A stretch of 64,000 nucleotides of DNA from Sphingobacterium sp. ML3W. GTDB lineage: Bacteria > Bacteroidota > Bacteroidia > Sphingobacteriales > Sphingobacteriaceae. Made by a program: the position numbers and the translations under genes. Positions within the stretch are counted from its first letter, which is position 1; each line of letters begins with the position of its first letter. The DNA is taken from contig NZ_CP009278.1 of assembly GCF_000747525.1 (NCBI RefSeq), positions 4,712,001-4,776,000 on the forward strand. The letters are read 5' to 3'. Of the stretch, positions 26,919 to 35,691 are shown one piece after another. A model generated the notes under the pieces. That model saw only the letters and a list, made by a program, of their open reading frames with translations. It searched no databases and was not told the origin of the DNA.

Positions 26919-28529
26919 CTATTTTATCTCTTCTGCTATATAGGGACTTTCATTACTCAATCGGTCCACTGCTTTAACCGCAACATATTGCAATTTTTTG
27001 CCATTCTTACTTTTCATAAGTTCCTTAGCCGTCACTGAAGGATCTAAAATCTCATACGACCACTCGCCACCATAATTGGTATAAAGCACCCAATGAAAAA
27101 CTTGATCCACTTGTTTATGTTGCCACTTCGCAAATACAAACTCCTTCTCTGGTGTCAACAACAATGATGGCTTCAGCATCGGATTCGCATTCAACCAAGG
27201 TGTTCTTGGGATCAACACTTTATTCTGGTAAGGACCTTCAAAAACCGCCTTTGTCATCGCTGGATTTTTAATCAAACCAGCTAAGCTCCAATGAACAATA
27301 CCTTTACTATTCGGCACGATATTGCGCATTGCCGCAATTTGATTTACAATTTCAGTTGGGTGTTCTGCTGTACGCTTCCCAACAGTATTGATACCTGGCC
27401 ACAAATGTCTATGCATCGTATTTTCACTTTCCCACCATTTCAATAAGGTCGTAAAGCTTTGTTTAGCAGGTTGAATAGGCCAGTACAATTGTGGAGTGTA
27501 ATAATCAATCCATCCCTTGTTCAACCAAAGTTTTGCATCTGCATACAATTGATCATACTGACTGGAGCCTTGAATACCTGCAGGATAACCCGGCTTCCAT
27601 ATTCCAAATGGACTAATTCCAAATTTTACAAAATTCTTCTCTGCTTTAATTTCTTTATAGATACGTTCAACAAATGTATTGACACTATTTCTACGCCAAT
27701 CTGCACGCGCCAATGTCCCACCGCTTTTTTTATAGTCATTCCAGCTGTCATTATCTGGAAAATCCTGTCCACCGTTGTATTCGGCATACGGATAGAAATA
27801 ATCATCAAAATGAACACCATCAATATCATAACGCTTAACAATGTCCATCACGACACGAACAGCATGATCCTGTGTCGATTTTTTCGATGGATCAAACCAA
27901 TACCATCCTTGTTTTAGACGAACGACTGAATTTGGCATTTTTTTAGCCATGGACGATTCCGTCACTTTTCCACCAGAGGTATGATGCGCACGATATGGAT
28001 TTAACCAAACATGTAATTCAATACCTCTTTTATGTGCCTCTTCGACCCAATATTCCAATGGATCATAATATGGAAAGGGTGCTTTTCCCTGCTCTCCGGT
28101 TAAAAAATAAGACCAAGGTTCTAAATCACTTTTATACAAAGCATCGGAAGAAGGACGTACCTGAAAAATAGCTGCATTAAAGTTATTTGCTTTCAAAAAA
28201 TCCAAAATCTGGATTACTTCTTGCTTTTGTTCAGCCGTAGACAAAAAATTCTTACTTGGCCAGTTGATATTTGCGACTGAAGCAATCCAGGCAGCACGAA
28301 ATTCACGTTGTACCTCAGGAAGCTCAACAACAACTTCTTTAGGTGTTTCAACCTTTTTCTCTTGAATAGTAGTTTTTACTTTTTCACGTTGAGGTTTATC
28401 CTTTTTATCGGGATGCTGTTGCACAACAACTGCGGGAGTGCCCTTTACTTCCTCTTGTTTTCTATTCTTTTTTGAAGAACAGGAAAATAAGAACAGCGCA
28501 ACAGTCAATATTAATAAGTGATGTTTCAT
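26919..28529 (-). CDS. GHL10 (DUF187) family glycosidase lipoprotein, DigH-like
   Basis: 536 aa. Lipobox LFLFSCSSKK (Cys about 17) followed by a Lys/Glu/Val-rich linker (about 20-75) that spaces the enzyme from the membrane. The GHL10 catalytic domain begins at REFRAAWIASVANINWPSK (about 82) and contains FQVRPSSDALY, HVWLNPYRAHH and the acidic DGVHFDDYFYPY motif (about 240-251). A short C-terminal Fn3-like module follows. E. coli DigH of this family cuts denuded peptidoglycan glycan strands, so this protein could act after the nearby amidase. It lies downstream of nagA. A second GHL10 gene sits at 49252. Confidence 0.88.
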   Translation of the reverse strand: MKHHLLILTVALFLFSCSSKKNRKQEEVKGTPAVVVQQHPDKKDKPQREKVKTTIQEKKVETPKEVVVELPEVQREFRAAWIASVANINWPSKNFLSTAEQKQEVIQILDFLKANNFNAAIFQVRPSSDALYKSDLEPWSYFLTGEQGKAPFPYYDPLEYWVEEAHKRGIELHVWLNPYRAHHTSGGKVTESSMAKKMPNSVVRLKQGWYWFDPSKKSTQDHAVRVVMDIVKRYDIDGVHFDDYFYPYAEYNGGQDFPDNDSWNDYKKSGGTLARADWRRNSVNTFVERIYKEIKAEKNFVKFGISPFGIWKPGYPAGIQGSSQYDQLYADAKLWLNKGWIDYYTPQLYWPIQPAKQSFTTLLKWWESENTMHRHLWPGINTVGKRTAEHPTEIVNQIAAMRNIVPNSKGIVHWSLAGLIKNPAMTKAVFEGPYQNKVLIPRTPWLNANPMLKPSLLLTPEKEFVFAKWQHKQVDQVFHWVLYTNYGGEWSYEILDPSVTAKELMKSKNGKKLQYVAVKAVDRLSNESPYIAEEIK

Positions 28530-28577
28530 CTAAAAATGTTAATGTGATGTTTCAGAATTAAGCTACAAACTTAGATA

Positions 28578-28624
28578 AATTTGTTTCATATACAATGCAA
28601 TTAAAATTGTATATGAAACAAATT
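28578..28624. promoter_or_regulatory. Perfect 19-bp inverted repeat between nagA and the GHL10 gene
   Basis: Arms AATTTGTTTCATATACAAT and its exact complement, with a 9-nt loop. It is not followed by a T-run on either strand, so it is not a normal intrinsic terminator. It is 49-95 bp upstream of the GHL10 ATG, so an operator, RNA-stability element or leader structure is possible. Confidence 0.45.
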
Positions 28625-28701
28625 ATACCGATTTATTCTTAATTATAAAGATTTCTTTTATACAAAAATGTGTGGTTTAAATTTCTGTATCAGTCTAATT
28701 A

Positions 28702-29811
28702 TTACGATATCAACTCTCCTTTAACCATCACGTTTTGAAGTTCAAAATCTGAAGAGAATATCAACAAATTGGCGATACTACCGCAGTTCAAGTTACCAAT
28801 ATCTGATCTTTTAAGTAGTCGCGCTGGATAGGTTGTAGCCATACGAATCGCTTCCTCCAAGGGAATATCAACCCGAAGTACAGCATTCTTAACAGACTCA
28901 AACAAGGAAACTGCGGCTCCTGAAATCGTACCATCAGGAAGTGAATAATAACCATCGTTGAGTACATGTTGATAAATCCCCTCCGAACATGCAGCAACAG
29001 CGTCCGTAATCAAAAACAAACGCTCACCCATCTGTTTTTTCGCAATTTTCACTGCTTCAAAATTGACATGGTGCCCGTCCACTATGATACTCGAACAGGC
29101 TGTCGGATGATTGAAGATAGCCCCTACCATACCTATTTCTCGATGATGCAACGGAGACATGGCATTGAACAAGTGCGTACTTGTTGGTATACCTAAATCA
29201 AAACCTTTTATCCCTTCTATAGATGTAGCATTGCTATGTCCAGCACTCAATAATAGTTCATAAGATTGTAGGTATTCTAGCACATCATCATCCATACACT
29301 CCGGAGCAATGGTCATCATTTTCACTACCATATTGTGCTCACCAAACAATTCTTTAATGTTTTCTTTCGTAGCTTTCACAATCAATTCTGCAGGATGCGC
29401 ACCACGCTTCTTCACATTCAGAAAAGGACCTTCAAGATGTAAACCCAACAGCGCATCATGGTGAAAATGACTCGCAACCCGAATAGCTTCTTTAAAAACT
29501 GAAAAAGTATTCGTTGCCAAAGTCATCATATATGAAGTGGTACCTTTGCTCACCAATCGGTCCGAAATTCGCTGTAATGATTCAGAGGTCAATTGAGCAG
29601 AAAAAAGATCGTCTCCATCACCATATAACTGTAGGTCAATTAAACCCGCACAGATATTGGCTCCATGCACATCTATCTGTTGGCAATCATCAGGAATTTC
29701 TGCAGGATCGACCATCGCTATAACTTTACCATCTTCCACAATAAGTGCTCTATTTTCAAACAGGTCATAATCTGAAAAAATCCTTCCGCCCACTAAAGCA
29801 AGTTTATTCAT
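28702..29811 (-). CDS. nagA: N-acetylglucosamine-6-phosphate deacetylase
   Basis: 369 aa, normal length. Cytoplasmic amidohydrolase converting GlcNAc-6P to GlcN-6P and acetate, the step after MurQ. Visible motifs: GLIDLQLYGDGDDLF (about 57), LHLEGPFLN (metal Glu, about 123-131), LLSAGHSNATS (His, about 189-199), STHLFNAMSPLHHR (about 211-224) and LITDAVAA with the catalytic Asp (about 272). It is transcribed on the minus strand away from the RidA side. A TATCTTTA element (minus strand, about 29833-29840) is a weak promoter candidate. Confidence 0.95.
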   Translation of the reverse strand: MNKLALVGGRIFSDYDLFENRALIVEDGKVIAMVDPAEIPDDCQQIDVHGANICAGLIDLQLYGDGDDLFSAQLTSESLQRISDRLVSKGTTSYMMTLATNTFSVFKEAIRVASHFHHDALLGLHLEGPFLNVKKRGAHPAELIVKATKENIKELFGEHNMVVKMMTIAPECMDDDVLEYLQSYELLLSAGHSNATSIEGIKGFDLGIPTSTHLFNAMSPLHHREIGMVGAIFNHPTACSSIIVDGHHVNFEAVKIAKKQMGERLFLITDAVAACSEGIYQHVLNDGYYSLPDGTISGAAVSLFESVKNAVLRVDIPLEEAIRMATTYPARLLKRSDIGNLNCGSIANLLIFSSDFELQNVMVKGELIS

Positions 29812-29879
29812 TGTCTTTTATTTTTGATTCTTTAAAGATAATCATTGCGATTATCAAAATACAAGCGTAACTTAGTTCC

Positions 29880-30011
29880 ATGTACTTTTTTAGAAAAAAA
29901 GACCCCAATCGCCCCACGAACGGCAATCTAAAAGCTATGCACATTATCAATGCCATAGCAATCATCGTATTCATTCTAGCGCTGATTTATAAAATTTTCA
30001 TAGCATCCTAA
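29880..30011 (+). CDS. Small single-pass membrane protein (43 aa)
   Basis: An ORF of 43 codons (MYFFRKKDPNRPTNG..., ending KIFIAS) with a basic, Pro/Asn-containing N-terminus and one strong transmembrane segment (about residues 22-41). Its stop is 10 bp before the RidA ATG, so the two are probably cotranscribed. The N-terminal FFRKKDPNRPTN pattern reminds me of short Bacteroidota membrane proteins of the DUF6728 type; that is from memory and unverified. Function unknown. Confidence 0.6.
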   Translation: MYFFRKKDPNRPTNGNLKAMHIINAIAIIVFILALIYKIFIAS

Positions 30012-30021
30012 ATACCAACAT

Positions 30022-30408
30022 ATGTCTCAAAAAATTATTTTAAATACGGAAAAAGCTCCGGCCGCAATTGGACCTTACAATCAAGCGATAAAAGCCGATA
30101 AAACTTTATATGTATCCGGACAAATCCCATTAGTTCCTGAAACGATGGAATTGATCACAACTGGCGTTGCAGATGAAGCACACCAAGTATTGAAGAACGT
30201 TGATGCCATCCTGAAAAATGCCGGTTATACCTTTGAAGACGTTGTAAAAGCATCGATTTTCTTAAGCAGCATGGATGATTTTTCAACAGTCAATGAAGTA
30301 TATGCGCAGTATTTCACTTCTGCACAACCTGCACGTGAGTGCGTTGCTGTCAAGACACTTCCCAAAAATGTAAATGTCGAAATCTCCGTGATTGCCTGGA
30401 AAGATTAA
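30022..30408 (+). CDS. ridA: RidA family reactive intermediate (imine/enamine) deaminase
   Basis: 128 aa, the standard length. Hydrolyses reactive 2-aminoacrylate-type enamines to ketoacids and ammonia in the cytoplasm. Signature features: APAAIGPYNQAIKADKTLYV (about 12-31), SGQIPLVPET, the catalytic Arg in ARECVAVKTLP (about 104) and the terminal VEISVIAWKD with Glu about 120. Its TAA stop overlaps the next ATG by one base (TAATG), which predicts translational coupling with the transporter. Confidence 0.95.
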   Translation: MSQKIILNTEKAPAAIGPYNQAIKADKTLYVSGQIPLVPETMELITTGVADEAHQVLKNVDAILKNAGYTFEDVVKASIFLSSMDDFSTVNEVYAQYFTSAQPARECVAVKTLPKNVNVEISVIAWKD

Positions 30409-31322
30409 TGGAAAACATAAAACAAGATACTGAAAGCCGCGGAAAGTATTTCTTAGCGGCTTTTTTAGCACCACTTATTTGGGGGTTTATGGCTGTTCCT
30501 ATACGCCTATTAAAAAATTGGTCGGCAGAGGATATACTCCATTATCGTATCCTATTAGCGGTTTTACTCCTATGGCTGTTCAACCTGATTTTTAGAAAAG
30601 CAGAACTCAAAGTTGATTACCATCATTTTCAACAATTACCCAAAAATAAAAGAATTAGGATCAGCTATCTCACGCTTTTTTCAGCCATATTTTTATTTGC
30701 AAACTGGTATACCTATATCTATTGTATCAATAGTATTAGTGTCCAAGCTGGTGCATTTGCTTATATCCTATGTCCATTGATTACTACAGCTACTGGGTAT
30801 TTTATTCTAAAAGAAAACTTAAGTACCACACAAAAACTATCTTTACTTATTGCCGGTGTAGGGGTGGTCATGCTAGCAACAGGATCCCTCACAGAAGTAT
30901 TATGGTCGATAACTATTGGTGCATTATATGCCTTTTACCTCGTTTTACAGCGTGTCATACAGGGCTTTGATAAACTCAACATGTTGGCCATACAACTCGC
31001 TATATGTACGCTTTTTATCATACCACAAATGTTAATAGACCAAAGTCCAATACCTCAAGACAGCACGTTTTGGAAGGTTACTTTAGCTATGGCATTATTA
31101 TTTACCATCCTCCCATTATTCTCCAGTATGTACGCTCTAAAGAAAATATCTTCTTCCACGCTCGGTATCATGCTGTATATTAACCCCATCATTGCTTTCA
31201 CACTTGCAGTCACATATTTTGAGGAACAATTAGACTCCTATAAATATTGGGCATACGGTTTTATCTTAATAGCTATATTGGTTTTTAACTATGACAAAGT
31301 ATTTGCTCGCCTAAAAAGATAA
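30408..31322 (+). CDS. EamA/DMT superfamily transporter (RarD-like)
   Basis: 304 aa from the ATG that overlaps the ridA stop (MENIKQDTESRGKYF). Ten predicted transmembrane helices in two EamA halves: LAAFLAPLIWGFMAVPIRLL, FSAIFLFANWYTYIYCINS, AYILCPLITTATGYFILKE, and a second half ending SSTLGIMLYINPIIAFTLA and an EEQLDSYKYWAYGFIL loop. Family members export amino acids or metabolites; the RarD-like start and length fit a permease of that group. The longer ORF start at 30339 lies inside ridA and is rejected. Confidence 0.88.
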   Translation: MENIKQDTESRGKYFLAAFLAPLIWGFMAVPIRLLKNWSAEDILHYRILLAVLLLWLFNLIFRKAELKVDYHHFQQLPKNKRIRISYLTLFSAIFLFANWYTYIYCINSISVQAGAFAYILCPLITTATGYFILKENLSTTQKLSLLIAGVGVVMLATGSLTEVLWSITIGALYAFYLVLQRVIQGFDKLNMLAIQLAICTLFIIPQMLIDQSPIPQDSTFWKVTLAMALLFTILPLFSSMYALKKISSSTLGIMLYINPIIAFTLAVTYFEEQLDSYKYWAYGFILIAILVFNYDKVFARLKR

Positions 31323-31398
31323 ATACATTGTAGCAAAAGAAATTGAATTCACGTTATAGGAATATAATGAAATCATTCATTATATAAACCAACCACTT

Positions 31399-32121
31399 AT
31401 GACAAAAACTCTAGCACAGCTTAGCTATTTCACGCTCTTTATTTTCCTTTTTAGCGCATGCAAAAAAGATGATACCACTTCACAGCAATGGGAAGATTTG
31501 GCGAATAAGAAAAGGGAGGCCATTGCGCAGCTCATAGCTACGGAGCCCTGTACAGACATCACTAAATGGAACATTGAAAAAGTAGCAAACTATTGGTGTG
31601 GACATTCCTATTTTCCTATGCATAAAAACATCAAGGCAAAGTTTGACAAACTTTGGAATGAATATATCGATATGCAATCCAAAGCAGAGAAAGCAGGTGT
31701 TAAAGAAGGTATTATCTACGAACTATGTGAAGAGAACATTTTGCACCAGACCGAACCCACACAGTTAATCTGTGAAAACGGAAAAGCAAAACTCTTATAT
31801 ATCGCAGATCTAAGCCTCGAGGAAAGCAAAGCACAAATAATACCAGTAAAAATCAAGATTGATACTTATTTGGCCAACCTAACCTGTAATGGTATAGACA
31901 ACTGGACAACGACCATATTGTTAAAAGATTGTGGGTATGATTACCTACCCTACCTAAGAACGGCTGACGTAACCGAAATCAAGAAGGACGTCGCACGTTA
32001 CAATTCATTAAAAATAAATATAATGAAACATGAAAAACCAGATTGTTCAACAGGAAGATATATTTTTCCAACTGGCATAACGTGCGTCAACAATAAACCT
32101 GTAGTTGAACTCTCCGAATAA
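31399..32121 (+). CDS. Cys-rich lipoprotein of unknown function
   Basis: 240 aa. Lipobox IFLFSACKKDD (Cys at about residue 21), then a soluble, charged domain with paired cysteines spread through it (EPCTDI, NYWCGH, YELCEEN, QLICENG, LTCNG, LKDCGY, PDCSTG, ITCVNN). The layout suggests two related halves: CTDITKWNIEKV and CNGIDNWTTTIL open comparable segments, each followed by a Cys-G-H/Y-x-Y motif and a C-terminal 'C-N/C-E-N-G-K' strand. I recognise no family. It follows the EamA gene at a 76-bp distance and may have its own promoter. Confidence 0.7.
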   Translation: MTKTLAQLSYFTLFIFLFSACKKDDTTSQQWEDLANKKREAIAQLIATEPCTDITKWNIEKVANYWCGHSYFPMHKNIKAKFDKLWNEYIDMQSKAEKAGVKEGIIYELCEENILHQTEPTQLICENGKAKLLYIADLSLEESKAQIIPVKIKIDTYLANLTCNGIDNWTTTILLKDCGYDYLPYLRTADVTEIKKDVARYNSLKINIMKHEKPDCSTGRYIFPTGITCVNNKPVVELSE

Positions 32122-32621
32122 TGAAGGTACATCAAAATTTTAAATCAACCAGCCATTCCTAACTAATGGCTGATTGATTGAATGAGCCCTAAAAGGCTAC
32201 GACAATATATATCTGCAGCATATATAACTTGACGACCAGTAAAATATTTATTCAACTATATTACTTCTAGGATTCAAAGCCGAGAAATGATACAAAAAGA
32301 ATTATTCAAAAAAAATGACAAATCACAACAAGTTGATTTTAAGAGCAATAACTACATAGGCAAATCTTACTGTATCAAATTTGTTATAAACATTTTCAAA
32401 ATTTACAAAACAATAGTATTTTAGATTTCATTTTACGAGATAAAGAGTCTCGTTCACTCTTATATTGATTTTTATTACGTTTACGAGATACGCGCCCTTC
32501 CACTTCTCAATATAAGACATCTACTAACCAATGAGCTAAATTGAATTAGCCATTGCTCATAAAATCTATTCTTATGAAATGTGTAAAAGACATAATTTGA
32601 TCATAACACATATTATACTGA
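32122..32621. other. 500-bp non-coding region before the third susC
   Basis: No convincing ORF on either strand. The left part is low-complexity AT-rich DNA. At about 32482-32550 the minus strand resembles a decayed tRNA (listed separately). The promoter for the downstream susC presumably lies in the right part, where TAATTTGATC near 32593 is a partial match to a -7 box; nothing stronger is visible. Confidence 0.5.
32482..32550 (-). pseudogene. Possible degenerate tRNA remnant
   Basis: On the minus strand the sequence reads TTAGCTCATTGGTTAG (D-arm-like) followed by TAGATGTCTTATATTGAGA (anticodon-arm-like, TAT in the loop) and then GGGCGCGTATCTCG in the place of the T arm, with no intact TTCGAAY loop. 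The order of elements matches a tRNA, but stems are broken. It could be a tRNA fragment left by integration or simple decay. Confidence 0.3.
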
Positions 32622-35600
32622 ATGAATCATAAATTACAAACAACTCTAAAGGTATTGAGTATCGTTCCGACAATGCTCTTTTCAGTATCTTTACTCCATG
32701 CCCAAAACAATCAAGTGAAGGGTACTATTGTAGATAATCAATCAAAATCCCCAATAGCAGGAGCTACTATTAAAGTCTTGGGAACATCAACTGCGCGTTC
32801 ATCGGATGCCAGTGGTATTTTTCAAATTAACGTTGACGATAAAAATCGTATTTTGAGTATCAGTGTTGTTGGATATGAAACCAAAACCATTACACTAGCT
32901 CCCAACGAGACAACCGTAACCGTGAGTCTTGTACAACAGACCCAACAACTGGAAAGTGTGGTCGTTACTGCATTAGGGATCAGTCGTACTCAAAAATCCT
33001 TGACTTACTCTACTCAACAAGTTAGCGGTGATGAACTGAATCGCGTCAAAAGCACCAACTTAGCCAATAATCTGAATGGTAAAGTTGCAGGAGTAAACAT
33101 TGCTTCCAGTTCATCTGGGCCAGGTGGATCTGCAAAAGTGGTATTACGTGGTAATAAATCAGCATCGGGAAATAATCAAGTATTATATGTCGTAGATGGT
33201 GTACCAATAAACAACCAAACATTAGGCACACAGCCAGACGATGTTTTTGGAGGGCAGCGTGACCCAGGAGATCCAATTGCCATGATCAATCCAGAAGATA
33301 TTGAAAATATATCTGTCCTAAAAGGAGCTTCAGCTGCTGCACTATATGGTAGTCAAGCGGCTAATGGCGTTATTTTAATTACAACAAAATCAGGCAAAGA
33401 CGGCCGTACAACAGTTAATTTTTCTTCAAGTGCACAGATAGAACAAGCGACTTCTTTACCTGAATTCCAACATCAATATGGTCAAGGTTCTAAAGGTAAA
33501 AATAGTAATACCAGTGTATTTAGTTGGGGCGATAAAACGAACGAAAGTAATTACAATAATGTTGATCATTTTTTCCGAACAGGCAGTAATTTCACTAATT
33601 CGTTAACCTTATCTGGCGGAAATGAGAAAAACCAAACCTACTTTTCTTATGCAAACACCCTTGCAAAAGGAATTACGCCGAATAATGATATGACACGGCA
33701 CAACTTCAACCTGAAAGAAAGCGCCAAATTCTTTGATGATAAACTTACTGTAGAGGGAAGCGCTAATTATATTACTCAAAAATTGGATAATGCTCCTACT
33801 GCAGGTTTTTATTACAACCCCTTGGTGGGCCTCTATTTATTACCCAGAAGTATCGATATCCAAAAATATAGAAATTACGAAACATTCAATCCCAATCGTA
33901 ATCTCAATGAGCAAAACTGGTATACGCTCACTGATGATGAGACCACACAACAAAACCCTTGGTGGATCACCAATCGCAATTCAACAAAATCGACAAGAAA
34001 CCGACTTCTCTTAAATGGTAGCGCAAAATATAAAATCGCACCATGGATAAGCATCCAAGCAAGAGGAAGCGTAGATCGTACAAGTGAAGTATGGGATAGA
34101 AAAGCATATGCAGGTACCCAACATATCTTAGCTCGAGAAAATGGTGCTTACAGCTACACCAATACAACCATTACACAGCAATATGGTGATTTAGTAGCCA
34201 ACATGAATTTTAATATTGGCGACAAATTACAGATAACAGGATTGGTCGGAACCAGTATCACAGACTGGAAAACTGAAGGAACGGATTTCAACAGCGGTAA
34301 AGAAGGATTAAAAATACCTAACCAATTTTTTATCCAAAATACCACGACACCGGTAACCAAAACATTATCTGCAAACAGAAGACAATTACAATCGGTGTTT
34401 GCATCGGCCAATTTAGCCTATGACAATTGGATCTATTTAGATCTGACAGCCCGTAATGACTGGGCTAGCACCTTGGCTTTCACGAACTCCTACTCATTTA
34501 CATACCCTTCAGCAGGATTAGGTATTGTGCTAAATGAGAAACTGAATATGCCTGAGTTTATCAATATGGCAAAAATAAGAGGTTCATACGCAAGCGTTGG
34601 AAATGACTTACCTCCATACACAACCTTGCTCACAAATAAATTAGATCCTTATGCAGTATTGACGGTCAATGACATTGCATTTTTAAAGACACTAAAACCA
34701 GAGAAAACTACATCTCTGGAGATTGGTACAGAATGGCGGATGTGGAATAATCGATTGAACGTCGATTTGACTTATTATAAAACCAATACAACCAATCAAT
34801 TCTTTAAAATCGCAGCAAGTCACGCATCGCTCAACGAGCAATATGCCATCAATGCCGGAGATATTCAAAATCAAGGGGTAGAAGCCTTAGTTTCATTAGA
34901 TGCGATCAAGAATGATAATTTTACTTGGACTACAAGCCTAAACTTTACTTACAATAAAAATAAGATTGTAAAACTAGATGACAACATCAAAGAATTTACA
35001 TTAACAGGTGAAAGTCGTAATAATTTCGCATCCAAATTGGAAGTCGGAGGTTCATTTGGAGATATCTATGGTCAAGATTTCGTACGCAATGATCAGGGCC
35101 AAATCCTCATTTCTGAAGATGGTATCCCACAAAAAAACAATGCATTTACCAAACTTGGAAACTCCAATCCACTTTGGCAAATGGGGTGGAACAATAGTTT
35201 TAATTACAAAAACTTCAACCTAAGCTTCTTGATCGATGGTAAATTTGATTATGAAGTGATGTCTGTTACTCAGGCCTTGTTAGATGGATATGGTGTATCG
35301 CAAGCGAGTGGTGATGCCCGTACAAATGGAGGAGTTCCAATTAATGGAATCACACCAGGAGGAGCTGCAGTAACTACGGTAGATGCTGAACAATGGTATA
35401 CTTCAACTGCCGGCATGGGACCTGTAAGCAGCCAATATATCTATGATGGAACGGTTGTAAGATTACGTGAATTAACATTAGGTTACGACTTCAATATCAA
35501 AGATAGCTTCTTTAAAAAACTTCGCGTTAATGCAGTCGGAAGAAACTTATTCTACATCACGAAAAAAGCTCCTTTTGATCCAGAAGTAACCATGTCAACC

Positions 35601-35681
35601 GGAAATTCATTAAGCGGTGTAGATATCTTCATGATGCCTGCAACTAGAAACTATGGTCTAACATTAAATGCAACTTTCTAA
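32622..35681 (+). CDS. susC: SusC/RagA-type TonB-dependent transporter (third pair)
   Basis: 1019 aa. Signal peptide ending SLLHAQ (about 28), carboxypeptidase-like domain (VKGTIVDNQSKSPIAGATIK, about 32-110), plug with SVVVTALGISRTQKSLTYST and VLKGASAAALYGSQAANGVI, then the barrel ending NYGLTLNATF. Paired with the downstream SusD, whose ATG is 10 bp after its stop. No glycosidase, peptidase or regulator is adjacent, so the substrate cannot be guessed from context. The only plus-strand SusCD pair in the window. Confidence 0.93.
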   Translation: MNHKLQTTLKVLSIVPTMLFSVSLLHAQNNQVKGTIVDNQSKSPIAGATIKVLGTSTARSSDASGIFQINVDDKNRILSISVVGYETKTITLAPNETTVTVSLVQQTQQLESVVVTALGISRTQKSLTYSTQQVSGDELNRVKSTNLANNLNGKVAGVNIASSSSGPGGSAKVVLRGNKSASGNNQVLYVVDGVPINNQTLGTQPDDVFGGQRDPGDPIAMINPEDIENISVLKGASAAALYGSQAANGVILITTKSGKDGRTTVNFSSSAQIEQATSLPEFQHQYGQGSKGKNSNTSVFSWGDKTNESNYNNVDHFFRTGSNFTNSLTLSGGNEKNQTYFSYANTLAKGITPNNDMTRHNFNLKESAKFFDDKLTVEGSANYITQKLDNAPTAGFYYNPLVGLYLLPRSIDIQKYRNYETFNPNRNLNEQNWYTLTDDETTQQNPWWITNRNSTKSTRNRLLLNGSAKYKIAPWISIQARGSVDRTSEVWDRKAYAGTQHILARENGAYSYTNTTITQQYGDLVANMNFNIGDKLQITGLVGTSITDWKTEGTDFNSGKEGLKIPNQFFIQNTTTPVTKTLSANRRQLQSVFASANLAYDNWIYLDLTARNDWASTLAFTNSYSFTYPSAGLGIVLNEKLNMPEFINMAKIRGSYASVGNDLPPYTTLLTNKLDPYAVLTVNDIAFLKTLKPEKTTSLEIGTEWRMWNNRLNVDLTYYKTNTTNQFFKIAASHASLNEQYAINAGDIQNQGVEALVSLDAIKNDNFTWTTSLNFTYNKNKIVKLDDNIKEFTLTGESRNNFASKLEVGGSFGDIYGQDFVRNDQGQILISEDGIPQKNNAFTKLGNSNPLWQMGWNNSFNYKNFNLSFLIDGKFDYEVMSVTQALLDGYGVSQASGDARTNGGVPINGITPGGAAVTTVDAEQWYTSTAGMGPVSSQYIYDGTVVRLRELTLGYDFNIKDSFFKKLRVNAVGRNLFYITKKAPFDPEVTMSTGNSLSGVDIFMMPATRNYGLTLNATF

Positions 35682-35691
35682 AAGAAAAACA

